Shown here in pieces: positions 11,062 through 20,362 of a DNA stretch of 64,000 bases (its first letter is position 1; the number at the start of each line of letters is the position of its first letter). This stretch comes from Hygrocybe punicea (lineage: Eukaryota > Basidiomycota > Agaricomycetes > Agaricales > Hygrophoraceae), in the NCBI GenBank assembly GCA_963556145.1, contig OY744470.1, positions 2,046,001-2,110,000 of the forward strand. The letters are read 5' to 3'. The position numbers were made by a program, and so were the translations under genes. The notes beneath the pieces are model-generated. The model was not told the origin of the DNA. It saw nothing but the letters and a program-made list of their open reading frames with translations, and did not search any database.

Positions 11062-11160
11062 GGTCAAAATTAATATTTTTACATCTGATCTCAGTGTGAT
11101 TATTTGATGTCTGATATTATTACATTGAACGTCAAAAAATTGCAGCTCGAAGTGGTATCG
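11062..11160. repeat. Remnant of the NLR unit tail
   Basis: The sequence GGTCAAAATTAATATTTTT through CATCTGATCTCAGTG here is the same as at 55044-55076, after the NACHT-WD40 gene of unit B. It then joins, with deletions, the AAGCTCGAAGTGGTATCGA motif that starts each partner-gene block. This implies that another unit once lay to the left. Confidence 0.7.
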
Positions 11161-11254
11161 ATACAAGGATCTCTATGGATACACAGAGTAGACATTGGTA
11201 CCAGACCAAATGTCGATTACTCCCAAGGTTACAGAAAGGAGGGGGGAATCACGA

Positions 11255-12343
11255 TCACATTGCCACAACGCTTTCGATGAATTGGGCGCCGTCTGGACAG
11301 AGAGTGCGTTTCCAGATGGGCAGGCAGGAACGGCGGACATGAAGGTCACGAAGGAGAGTATCGACGGGCATGCTGAAAGCGAAGGCGATGTAACAGAGTG
11401 CGATGGAGATGGCGTCGGCGCGGCGATTACGCGGGGCTGTGACGAGGAGGCGAAAAGGAGGTGAGGTAGGTCCCTTCTTCGCATCCAATAAGGGCGTAGA
11501 TGCAGAAGAGTGGGACGAGGAATAGGTGTTTGGTTCAGACGCGGGGTCCCATGTGAGTGGGTGGCCGTGGAAGGAGAGAAAGTCGCGGGCGGCGAGGAGT
11601 TGGTCTACAGAGAGAGTGGCTTGCACTGGGTCTGCGTCATTAGCGTTGGCATTTAGAACGGGTGGGAGGAAGAGACGTAAAGTCTGGACGTCGGTGTCAT
11701 GGGAGACGGCGCTGCCGTTGTCGGAGAGGTTATCGCTATCGGATTCAGTGTCACTGCTGATTGAGCTTGCACTCGGTTTGTCGTTCAATTGAGAGATTGA
11801 GACAACGTGGGACCAAAGGCGGCCGTTGGGGGTTGCAAGGGCATCCTTCGCACGGACACCATCCCAAGCTGCCGTATCGTCCTCGAATGCGACGAAACAT
11901 CCGGGAATGATCTCCTGAAGACAGCGGGACTCGTCACGCTTGGCAAAGCGATGGGGCAGAAATTGGGGGCCGAAGAGGTCGTCGTCGAGACCGGTCTCGA
12001 TGAGTGCGTGACGGAGGTAGGTTAGGGGGTCGAGTGCATCTTCGGGGGTGATGCGAGAACAGACTTGTGGGCGACGACGGCGAAGGATATTTGCGAGGTT
12101 TTGGCCAAGCAAGCTGGGGGTGGAGCAGGGTGGGGAAGTGGGTAGGGAAGAGTCTGGACTGAGAGGCTGAACCTGCAGAGGAGCGGATGTGCGCTTGCGG
12201 CGACGAGGAAGATTGCCGAGGTTGGGTTGGAGAGGACCGTTTGTAGAGACAACGTTGGGCGAAGTTGAAGCAAAGTTGAAGGAGAGACGGAAGTTGATAG
12301 CACAGCGGTCACGGAGAGTACGACGAGTGGGTTGGGATTGCAT
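11255..12343 (-). CDS. NLR-linked partner gene, copy A (hypothetical, 362 aa)
   Basis: Intronless leftward frame beginning MQSQPTRRTLRDRC and ending QFIESVVAM. The N-terminal third is basic and Pro/Ser-rich (PRRRKRTSAP, LRRRRPQVC). The middle has CLQEIIPGCFVAFEDDTAAW and GRLWSHVVSISQL, then an acidic Ser/Asp linker (SDTESDSDNLSD). The C-terminus has LLVTAPRNRRADAISIALCY followed by a helical stretch and LPIWKRTLC. The layout of that last block faintly recalls the helix after the P-loop of dual-specificity phosphatases, but the CX5R catalytic signature is absent, so this is only a guess. The family is not otherwise recognised. Three other copies occur in the window, each next to, or once next to, a C2-NACHT-WD40 gene. 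This copy is divergent from the NLR at 13009. Confidence 0.7.
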   Translation of the reverse strand: MQSQPTRRTLRDRCAINFRLSFNFASTSPNVVSTNGPLQPNLGNLPRRRKRTSAPLQVQPLSPDSSLPTSPPCSTPSLLGQNLANILRRRRPQVCSRITPEDALDPLTYLRHALIETGLDDDLFGPQFLPHRFAKRDESRCLQEIIPGCFVAFEDDTAAWDGVRAKDALATPNGRLWSHVVSISQLNDKPSASSISSDTESDSDNLSDNGSAVSHDTDVQTLRLFLPPVLNANANDADPVQATLSVDQLLAARDFLSFHGHPLTWDPASEPNTYSSSHSSASTPLLDAKKGPTSPPFRLLVTAPRNRRADAISIALCYIAFAFSMPVDTLLRDLHVRRSCLPIWKRTLCPDGAQFIESVVAM

Positions 12344-13008
12344 TGTTGTTTGGTATTTCGGTGGGGATTGCGTCGGATTTTATACATTGCAGAAAAGGGG
12401 CTCGGATGGTGGAGCGATCACAGGGGTCTCGGGAGAAGACCACGGATCTCTTCGTAGGATTCTCGTTGGGATTCGTCTGTTGGTAAAGTATCGCTGTGAC
12501 CTTCAAATCCACGTTGAAACCGATATCCTGGCAAAGAAACATACCAAAGTTGAAAGTTGATCACCGAAATCGCGGTGTTGGTTACCCATCGTTGCATGCA
12601 ATGCACACACTACATGTTATGTTTAGAGCAAGCCATACATGATCTTCACTTGCCCACTCATCATAATTATTATGGCCTGATACCATCCAATCAGCTACTT
12701 GAATGCCAGGATTACTGCCAGTGGTAGTGAGCTCACACTTAATCGGAAGGTTCATCAAGCATCGTGCTCGGACTCGTCGGCCGGTCGAACGACAAGGGGT
12801 ATGGTACAAGGGGGTGAGTTTGTGCATTGGTGTATCCCAAACCACAGTTCACGGTAATGATTATCAGATTGAAATTTCACGCACTTCAGCTCGGCAGTCG
12901 ACTGTTATCATTAGATGCCTGCCATGGGCAAGGTGGCACTACACAGCTTCGAAGACGACACCCTAACAATGTAGCTCGCTCAAAGTTCAGTAAACCACTG
13001 GCAGAATA
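12344..13008. promoter_or_regulatory. Shared divergent intergenic region of unit A
   Basis: This 665-bp gap lies between the start codons of the leftward partner gene and the rightward NLR. Much of it is conserved in unit B (to 50552), including the blocks around TGCCAGGATTACTGCCAGTG and CCAAACCACAGTTCACGG. It probably carries both promoters. No specific binding site is claimed. Confidence 0.5.
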
Positions 13009-16000
13009 ATGGCATTGGTACTAAAGTCTCAAGCACGACCCGAATGGTACGTCCTTCACTTGTTGCGAACGTGGCAGCATTCTTACCCTACTCCCAGGTC
13101 CAGTGGTGTCAAATCGGTGGACATCCAAGTCACAGGTGGGGAAACGATATTGATAACTTTATCAGTAGCTGAACATTCCCCGCGTCCAGTCGTCAGAGCC
13201 AATAATCTTCCGAAAGCACACAAGCTGCGCAAGCCGAGTTACTACATTGTTTTGAGTGTAGACGGACAGGAATACAAAACTACCCACTGCGATGGCAGCG
13301 TCACACCGAAATGGGACGAAGGCTTCACGATGTGAGTACAGTAACGTCATATTTGAGATAACCTGACCCACGGAATGACAGCTCTGCCCACATCTCCTCT
13401 TGCCTACAACTGCAAGTTCATTGCGCCCACTGTGCGGAAAAACGTGGAGGGCCGCATGTCCTTGGTCAGACTAAAGACCTTGCTATTCTGAATAGTAGCA
13501 GGAACGAAGGCAAGTTCACTTATCGTCGCTTTATTTCTGTGGATAAGCTATTCCCGTAGATATGACCATGAATCTGCATTTCCCTGAAGGCAACGTCGCT
13601 TCACGTGGACTTGGATCGATCACGATTCGTCTCAAAGTTCATCTCGCATGGGATGCAATCTCCGAAGCATCTATTGGTTCAGGACCGCGGACGTTCGACG
13701 ATCTTGCAAGGATAGGTATCGTGACGAAAATATTGCAGTCAGACCGAATTAGCCCGCAATGGGGCAGTCTACTTGGATCACTTGTGAATCTGGTGAATCT
13801 GGCGGGAAGTTTTGCCGAGGTGAGAGGGTCCACTACATCAACCGGCCGTGGCATGAGTTGATGCTTGAGACATTTCTAGCTTGACCCGAGGGCGAAGGCA
13901 GCTTTAGGGGCGGTTACGTTTGCGTTTGAAGTAAGCTTTCAGGCTACCAGGCAAACACTCAACTAACTCACTGGTCATCGGTGCAAGGTGGTCATGAAGC
14001 AAGCTGAACGGGATGACAAGATCAATGGACTTGTTGGTACCATGGCGAATATGTATGGATTCCTGCAGGACGCAAATCCTCTCGAGAAAATCAGATCATA
14101 TGAGAAGACGGTCGAGCGACTCGTCCGCCAGACTGCCGAGTGTTCCTATTTCATCGCCGAGTACAGCAAGACTAATTCTTTTGGTGAGCATGTTCCTCAA
14201 GATCCTGAAAAGCTGATCATACTTTCCTTCCTAGCTCAATGGGCGATCACAAATCTTGTATCGAATGCGGACGTGATCATTGCCGCATACGAAGCTTCGT
14301 TTGGAGAGCTGAAAATTGAGTTTATCATGGGATCCACATTGCAGATTGCGTTGACAACAGTCTGCATCCTTGATAAGGTCGAGAATATCGGTACATGGTA
14401 TTAAATTCTAAAGCTCCGTCATATCTTAACAGTTCAAATTCTCCAGTGAACCTAATCAACCTGGATCGTCTGCCGTACATGAAGAATGCCAGTTGGGACC
14501 CCCATCGCATGTGCGTACGCGGAACCCATGTATCACTTATTGACGACATTATTCGCTGGCTCTCTGGCACCACCGCCGCCAACCAAGATCATGTCGAGCA
14601 TGTTTACCTTTTGTTGGGTGCACCGCGATGTGGTAAATCATCGGTTTCACATACCATTGCCCGCAGGATGCGTGAAGAGGGCTGATTGGGATCGGCCATT
14701 TTTCTAGCTCGAGATATCAAAGGGCGCAACAGTTCAAAGACTATATTCAGTACCATAGCTTATGATTTGGCTGTCTTTGATCGCAAGATCAAGGAGGAGA
14801 TCTCTCGGGTCATTGGTACAGATGCAAACCTCCCCACTGCTTCTGTTGCACGGCAGTTTCGGGACCTCATCGTTGGGCCCACACGCGATCTCACAATCAT
14901 TGGGCCAGTTCTCATTATCATCGACGGGGTAGATGCGTGCCGTGACGCACAAGATCGGCGTCGTTTGTTCAAGATCCTTGCTGAAGAAACAAGCCTCCTT
15001 CCCGGTAATTTTCGAATTTTAATAACTTCAAGACCGGACAACGACGTTGAGCTCGCTTTTCGGAATGTGGACCACTGCCGTCGGTGGGAGATGGTCTTTG
15101 AAGACAAAGGCGATAGTTGGGATACCAATGTTTATATCGACGAGACCTTGAAGGAGCTGGCTGCAATGCGTCCTGGGGCCTTTGGGAAGCACACCGTTGA
15201 TTCCGTGCAACAACAATTTGCGGAGAGAGCCATGGAAATCCCTCTTTGGGCTTCAGCTGCTTGCAAGTTCCTTCGTAACGCCGTGGATGGTGACTGCACT
15301 TGTTTCCTCGATACCCTCTTGTCAAAGCCCTTCCCTGTGACTACAGAAATGGCGATGGATCACCTGTACCATGCCATCCTCTGCACGTTTCCGGAGCACC
15401 CAAATTTTGAAATTGGATGGCAACTGATGTTTGGACACCCGGTCAAGCTATCTTCATCTTTATTATATGAATTTCTCAGTTGCATCTGGACTGTTTCCGG
15501 TTCCTATCTCATCAACATACTGGTCAAAATTGGATGTATACTGAAGAATGTGGATGGTGAAGGGTGCCATACCATCATACCACACCCTGCCTTTTATGCG
15601 TTCATCACAGATAGACAACGTTGCATGGACAACCGCTTCTATCTAGACATCACAGTCAACTGCGACTATGCTGACATCTGTCTACATGTCATGAACAATC
15701 TCCTCTCGCATAACATATGCCGAATCAAAGATTCATCTTTGTTGAACTCGGAACTCGCAGACATACAAGTGCGCATCGAGCGATTTGTCCCGCAGTGCCT
15801 TCAATATGCATCTCAGCATTGGATAGCCCACCTTACGAATAGCGATGTCAGGCTGCAGCATGATCTGAGTGGAACATTGGAGCTGCTCCGTCTATTTCTT
15901 TTCGAGCACTTTTTGCATTGGATTGAGCTCTCGAGTTTGATGGGACAACTCGATGAGGCATTGGAGTCATTGAAAGGTCTCAATAAATGGTTGGGGGTAT

Positions 16001-17388
16001 GTTATTCTTCAATCTTGCGCATACGGATATGGATTGATGAAACACCTGCTGTTTAGCGACACGTCGTGCATAATTCGGACCTCATCGTAATGACCTCGAA
16101 TGGGATTGAGTTCATTCACGCATTCTCCGAAGTCATCTCCACAGCAGCGCTACATACATATATATCAGCGTTGCCGCTTGCATCGTCTGACACACTACTG
16201 TACAAGAGCTATATCACCAAGTCTGTTACCGAGTGGTCTTGTGTGGTATCATCAGATGCGGAATGGTTGTGTACACGAATGCTGCAGGGGCATTCAGAGG
16301 TTGTCTGTTCGGTTGCATTTTCATCTGATGGTTCGAGGATTGTCAGTGGTTCAGCCGATGAAACAGTCCAGATCTGGGATGCACGGCAGGGGCTTATTGT
16401 TGGTGAGCCCCTTCGAGGGCATAGGGGTGCTGTCCACTCTGTTGCGTTTTCACCCACCAGTCCGAGGATAGCAAGTGGATCAATGGATAACACCATTTAT
16501 GTGTGGGATGTGGATACAGGAAAGTTGGTTAGAGAACTTACAGGGCACGGTAACAAGGTTTTGTGTGTCGCATACTCGCCAAATGGATCTCGGATTGCGA
16601 GTGGATCGGATGATCGAGAGATTCGCATTTGGGATGCGAATACAGGAAAACTCATTGGCAAACCTTTCACCGGACATATGGATGACGTCACTTGCGTCAT
16701 ATTTTCACCAGATGGAAAACAGATCACAAGTGGATCAGCTGATAGAACAGTTCGAATGTGGGATGCAGAGTTGGGAATCGCTATCAGTGAAACTCTGCAA
16801 GGACATACAAGCTGGGTGTGGTCTGTTGCGTGGTCACCAAATGGGTCTCTTTTGGCGAGTGGGTCGTGTGATTGCTCAATTCGCTTGTGGGATGCACGAA
16901 CACGACACACAATTCTCCAGCTTCAAGGCCATTCTAGTGACGTCACATCTGTTGGCTTTTCCCCTGACAGTTCAAAACTCGCCAGTGCTTCCTTGGACGC
17001 GACCATCCGACTCTGGGACCTGCGCACAGGAGACTGCATTGGCAAACTTCAAGGTCATAGTGGTGATATCTGGTCTGTTGCGTTCTCTTTTGATGGTTGG
17101 CAAATTGCAAGTGGCGGATATGATGAAACAGTTCACGTTTGGGCCATCAAACCACCACAGAAGATTACGTTCACGCCTTGCCCACAGCCATCCCCTGTCC
17201 TCATGGACCACACCCACAATCAATCTTCTCTTCTGCTCAAGGACACTTTTCGTTACGCTGATTATGTCGATGTCAGCGGGTGGATCTGTACGTCTACTGG
17301 GAGCAGGCTGGTATGGGTTCCAATCGCTAGGGGTAAGATAAGTGTGGAGTCAGACTCTTTGATTGTCAAGGGCGAGACACACATATGA
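13009..17388 (+). pseudogene. C2-NACHT-WD40 (NLR-like) gene, copy A, with premature stop
   Basis: The start at 13009 gives MALVLKSQARPEW. A C2-like domain follows (VVRANNLPKAHK, KPSYYIVLSVDGQEY, VTPKWDEGF; second part RGLGSITIRLKVHLAWDA near 13600). Next is the helical segment usual before fungal NACHT domains (ERDDKINGLVGTMANMYGF, RLVRQTAE, 13988-14400). The NACHT domain has Walker A GAPRCGKSS (about 14620-14646) and Walker B VLIIIDGVDAC (about 14910-14940). Seven WD40 repeats run from about 16290 to 17145, and a conserved tail ends at 17388. Introns interrupt the gene, e.g. gtgagt after 13332 and one before 16060. The TGA at 14683-14685, right after Walker A, is CGA in copy B, so this allele would make a truncated protein unless read through. 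Known role of the family: candidate receptors for non-self recognition and cell death. Confidence 0.88.
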
Positions 17389-17550
17389 AGCATCCATAGC
17401 GGAGGGAGTCAATCAAACATGTTTTTTTCATTCATCAGTTTGTACATTTGTATGAATTCAAAGTCATAGTAGTTGTAATTTATGGGGGGCTGTTCTGCTG
17501 ATCTCAGTGGACATAACAGACTTGACGAACCGTGATGATTTGATGATTAA
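17389..17550. other. 3' flank of NLR copy A
   Basis: Untranslated and flanking sequence that matches unit B (54930-55080) up to the Ty3 insertion point. The last five bases, ATTAA, are the target duplication of the retrotransposon. Confidence 0.7.
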
Positions 17551-18116
17551 TGTTACGTTTTACCCCGATTTAACCCCCGCTTCCGACCCCGACGTCCCTG
17601 ACTCAACGTCACAAGACAACGTCATAACCTGGGTTCGGAACATCATCGAAGACAACCAACGACGGTATCCTGATCCTCGTGATTACCCTCATCAACCGAT
17701 CACCGCCGATACATCATACACGTTGATTCAAGCACTCAATAATACCGCGCAACACAATCATCGGATCAGCTGTCTGCTGACACCGGACTTACAACACAGC
17801 CGTTGGCCACCTCGTTGGCACCCCAAAACGCATAGACCACGAAGCCAAGCAAGACGCCGTTCATCCCGGAGCTTATCCCCCACGCAGCCACGCAAGACGA
17901 AGAAGCCGGCCCTGAAGTTGTTCACTAGTATATAATCATTGACATTCGTAGTCAGTAACGTTAAGTTTAGTATAGCTACTCTTCCCCCGATCGCTACCAC
18001 GAAACCCAGATACTTCTCCCCCCCTGTCCGTTTGTACTTGCTTCCCTCTATCCACGCATCCTCGTTTGGTTTATTATTGCCGGAGTTCGCCGCTATAAGA
18101 ACAGCGATCCGTAACA
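17551..18116 (+). repeat. 5' LTR of the Ty3 element
   Basis: The 566-bp left LTR ends in 7-bp inverted repeats (TGTTACG/CGTAACA). It contains TATATAAT at 17929-17936 and the presumed transcription start near 17963. Confidence 0.95.
17929..17936 (+). promoter_or_regulatory. TATA box of the Ty3 LTR promoter
   Basis: TATATAAT lies 34 bases upstream of AAGTTTAGTAT (17963-17973). The latter is the sequence complementary to the primer-binding site and so the predicted 5' end of the transcript under self-priming. The spacing is right for a TATA-driven start. Confidence 0.65.
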
Positions 18117-18118
18117 TA

Positions 18119-18129
18119 ATACTAAACTT
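18119..18129 (+). promoter_or_regulatory. Predicted self-priming primer-binding site
   Basis: ATACTAAACTT lies two bases inside the left LTR and is the exact reverse complement of AAGTTTAGTAT at 17963-17973 in the LTR. There is no TGG start as expected for a tRNA primer. Elements of the Tf1/sushi group prime with the first 11 nt of their own RNA, and the match here is 11 nt. Confidence 0.65.
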
Positions 18130-18368
18130 TCACTACTCCCTCGACAATAAACCAAGATGTCCTGGAACCCCAACGATACCAAACCCCAGATTCAGAACGC
18201 GACGACGAATATCATCTCGCGCCCGAAACGTCAGATTCCTCTGACGACGACTTCGACCAATACGTCGCAACACAGACAAGTGTCCGAACCGCGCCTTTCC
18301 CCTCGTCATCATTTCCTCCTCCAACATCTACTTCTCACTATCAATCTCAATTCCACACCCAAACCAGA

Positions 18369-19382
18369 ATGTCAGACACCGAAGAAAACCACGAAACCCG
18401 AGACACCACCACTGTTGCACCCGCAGCCCCGTCGCCTCCAAAATCTCATATTGCTCCGCCGACTAAGTACGATGGGAACAAAGAAGGATTCAAAACATTC
18501 TTCCGCAGTGCCTTCATCTACATCCGTGCAAACAGGACTGCATTCGACAATGAAGAAAAACAAATCCTTTTTATCCTCTCGTACCTGCAAGGCGGACTCG
18601 CTGGACGATGGGCAGACGAGTACGTCGACATTGCCCTACAGCACTCCCCCATCAACTTCGGATCCCTGGAGGACTTCACCAAGGAATTCAAGCGGCACTT
18701 TGAGAAACCGGATCAGAAGAAGGACGCATTGACAAAGTTGAACGACCTGCGCCAAGGAAAAATGACAGCCGATGAATTTTGGATTGAGTTTGACACTCTC
18801 CGACGCATCGCTGGACTTGGCGAACTCTTGAACGACGAATATCTCATTCAACTCGTCGAATTACATATGAACAAACCACTGATCGACCAGATCTACACCG
18901 GTATGAAGATCCCAACCACCGTCGACGAATGGCGTACGCAAACGGTTCAATTGGACCAACAATGGCGACGTCGTCAGAACCAGATACGATCCATGAATTC
19001 ACCCACAAAAACACGATATAACCCAAACACACCAACCGCATCGACAACTCCCCGACCACAACAAACATCAACACCTCGTCCACAGTCAGAATCTGTCCCG
19101 ATGGACGTCGATACACGACAAACGACACCCCGACAGCAAACGTTTACTCGTTTAACGGACGAGCAACGGTTGGATTTCATGAAAAAAGGAATCTGTTTCA
19201 AATGTCAACAACCCGGACACATCTCACGCAATTGTCCAGAACAACAAGGACGGCAACAGATTCGTTCTATGGAAACCGTTCAACAAACGCCAAGACAACA
19301 ACAAGACGATGGCAAAGATGCTCGAATTGCCGCATTAATGGATGAGTTGGCAGCGATGAAGTTGAAGCAAGAGGGTTTTTGA
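18369..19382 (+). CDS. gag: Ty3 gag polyprotein, 337 aa
   Basis: Starts MSDTEENHETRDTT. A capsid-type (Retrotrans_gag) domain covers about residues 30-200 (PPTKYDGNKEGFKTFFRSAF, GRWADEYVD, KLNDLRQGKMTADEFWIEF). One CCHC zinc knuckle, CFKCQQPGHISRNC, is near residue 280. The frame upstream of this ATG stays open to about 18147 and reads as an acidic, protein-like leader (ERDDEYHLAP, SSDDDFDQYV). An ATG at 18157 is one frame off, so the original N-terminus may have been longer and lost by a one-base change. The stop is TGA at 19380-19382, directly after GGGTTTT. Confidence 0.93.
   Translation: MSDTEENHETRDTTTVAPAAPSPPKSHIAPPTKYDGNKEGFKTFFRSAFIYIRANRTAFDNEEKQILFILSYLQGGLAGRWADEYVDIALQHSPINFGSLEDFTKEFKRHFEKPDQKKDALTKLNDLRQGKMTADEFWIEFDTLRRIAGLGELLNDEYLIQLVELHMNKPLIDQIYTGMKIPTTVDEWRTQTVQLDQQWRRRQNQIRSMNSPTKTRYNPNTPTASTTPRPQQTSTPRPQSESVPMDVDTRQTTPRQQTFTRLTDEQRLDFMKKGICFKCQQPGHISRNCPEQQGRQQIRSMETVQQTPRQQQDDGKDARIAALMDELAAMKLKQEGF
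19374..19382 (+). promoter_or_regulatory. Probable -1 ribosomal frameshift site between gag and pol
   Basis: The last gag codons read GAG GGT TTT TGA, containing the heptamer G GGT TTT (XXXYYYZ pattern) immediately before the stop. The pol frame is -1 relative to gag and is open through this point, with no ATG near its start. I did not fold the downstream sequence, so a stimulatory structure is unproven. Confidence 0.55.
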
Positions 19383-20356
19383 GAAAGCGACGTGAAGCGC
19401 AGGAGGCCACGATCGCACAACTCGAGAAAGATGTACACGTATGCAAACAATTTAATGGTGTATTTTCGAAACTCAAAGACCTCCGCAATGACTTAAGACA
19501 ACAACCAAAAGAACAACCAGAAACAAAACCGAAACAGGAAAGTAACACGTGGCAAGATACCCATGTTACAGCTGATGAAGACAAAACAACAAAGAAGAAA
19601 ACAACGGTCGAATCTGAATTCAATGCCATGGAAACGATTGTGGCTATCCGATCAACCACAATGGGTTTTGCCCTCGACCTCTTGCTTGATTATGATGTAT
19701 ACGGTCGATGGACCGAGAAGATTTCACCGGGTCTGGTGCTTTCTCTCAATCGTCGTACAATTGACGAAGCAGTTCAATGGTTGGTACAAAACATGCCGCA
19801 AGAATCGCCGCATGAACCACGAACTCTTGAACCAATACGAGCAGTAACACAGAAAGATTCTGAACTCCGTATGGCATTACTCGTTCATGGTTTCGTCTCG
19901 GTCACTCAAGATGGTCGTCAATACCCCATAACCGGCTTGATCGATTGTGGTTGTACGATCTGTGCAATCGATATCGGTTACGTCAAAGCACATAACATTC
20001 CCACGAAGCCATACGTAAACCCGTTTAATTCGTACATGAGCGATGGGACGCAACCGAAAACAGGACAGATCATTGAATATTGCGAGTTGCAAATGCGACT
20101 TGGGGATCATCAAGAATTACTTCGGTTCGCGGTAACAACGTTAGCGAAAATGGACATCTTCCTCGGATACGACTGGCTCAAAAAACATAACCCAGAAATT
20201 GATTGGCGCGAAAACGAGGTCAAGTTCTCGCGATGTCTTTCGGGTTGTGGCAAACCATCAACGATATGGTCAACCGAGTTCAATACTGTGGTCTGGGAAC
20301 GACCACTTTGGTTCGATCAAGTAATGGAAGAAACGATGAGCCCAGCGCATTTTTGA
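19379..20356 (+). CDS. pol: Ty3 pol, N-terminal part with aspartic protease
   Basis: This frame lies at -1 to gag. It opens with a charged helical segment (KRREAQEATIAQLEKD), then a retropepsin-like domain: RQYPITGLIDCGCTICAID at about residues 180-200 and FLGYDWLKKHNPEIDW near 265-280, the usual flap and C-terminal landmarks of gypsy proteases. The catalytic triad is written DCG here rather than D-S/T-G. The frame stops at TGA 20354-20356 but resumes in the same frame with the reverse transcriptase, so this is one pol interrupted by one stop. Confidence 0.88.
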   Translation: MRKRREAQEATIAQLEKDVHVCKQFNGVFSKLKDLRNDLRQQPKEQPETKPKQESNTWQDTHVTADEDKTTKKKTTVESEFNAMETIVAIRSTTMGFALDLLLDYDVYGRWTEKISPGLVLSLNRRTIDEAVQWLVQNMPQESPHEPRTLEPIRAVTQKDSELRMALLVHGFVSVTQDGRQYPITGLIDCGCTICAIDIGYVKAHNIPTKPYVNPFNSYMSDGTQPKTGQIIEYCELQMRLGDHQELLRFAVTTLAKMDIFLGYDWLKKHNPEIDWRENEVKFSRCLSGCGKPSTIWSTEFNTVVWERPLWFDQVMEETMSPAHF

Positions 20357-20362
20357 TCATTC

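Noticed and set aside
11195..12560. Plus-strand open frames opposite partner gene copy A (and the equivalents opposite B, C and D)
   Set aside because: Shadows: in the copies the minus-strand frame carries the conserved, protein-like sequence and shared stop.
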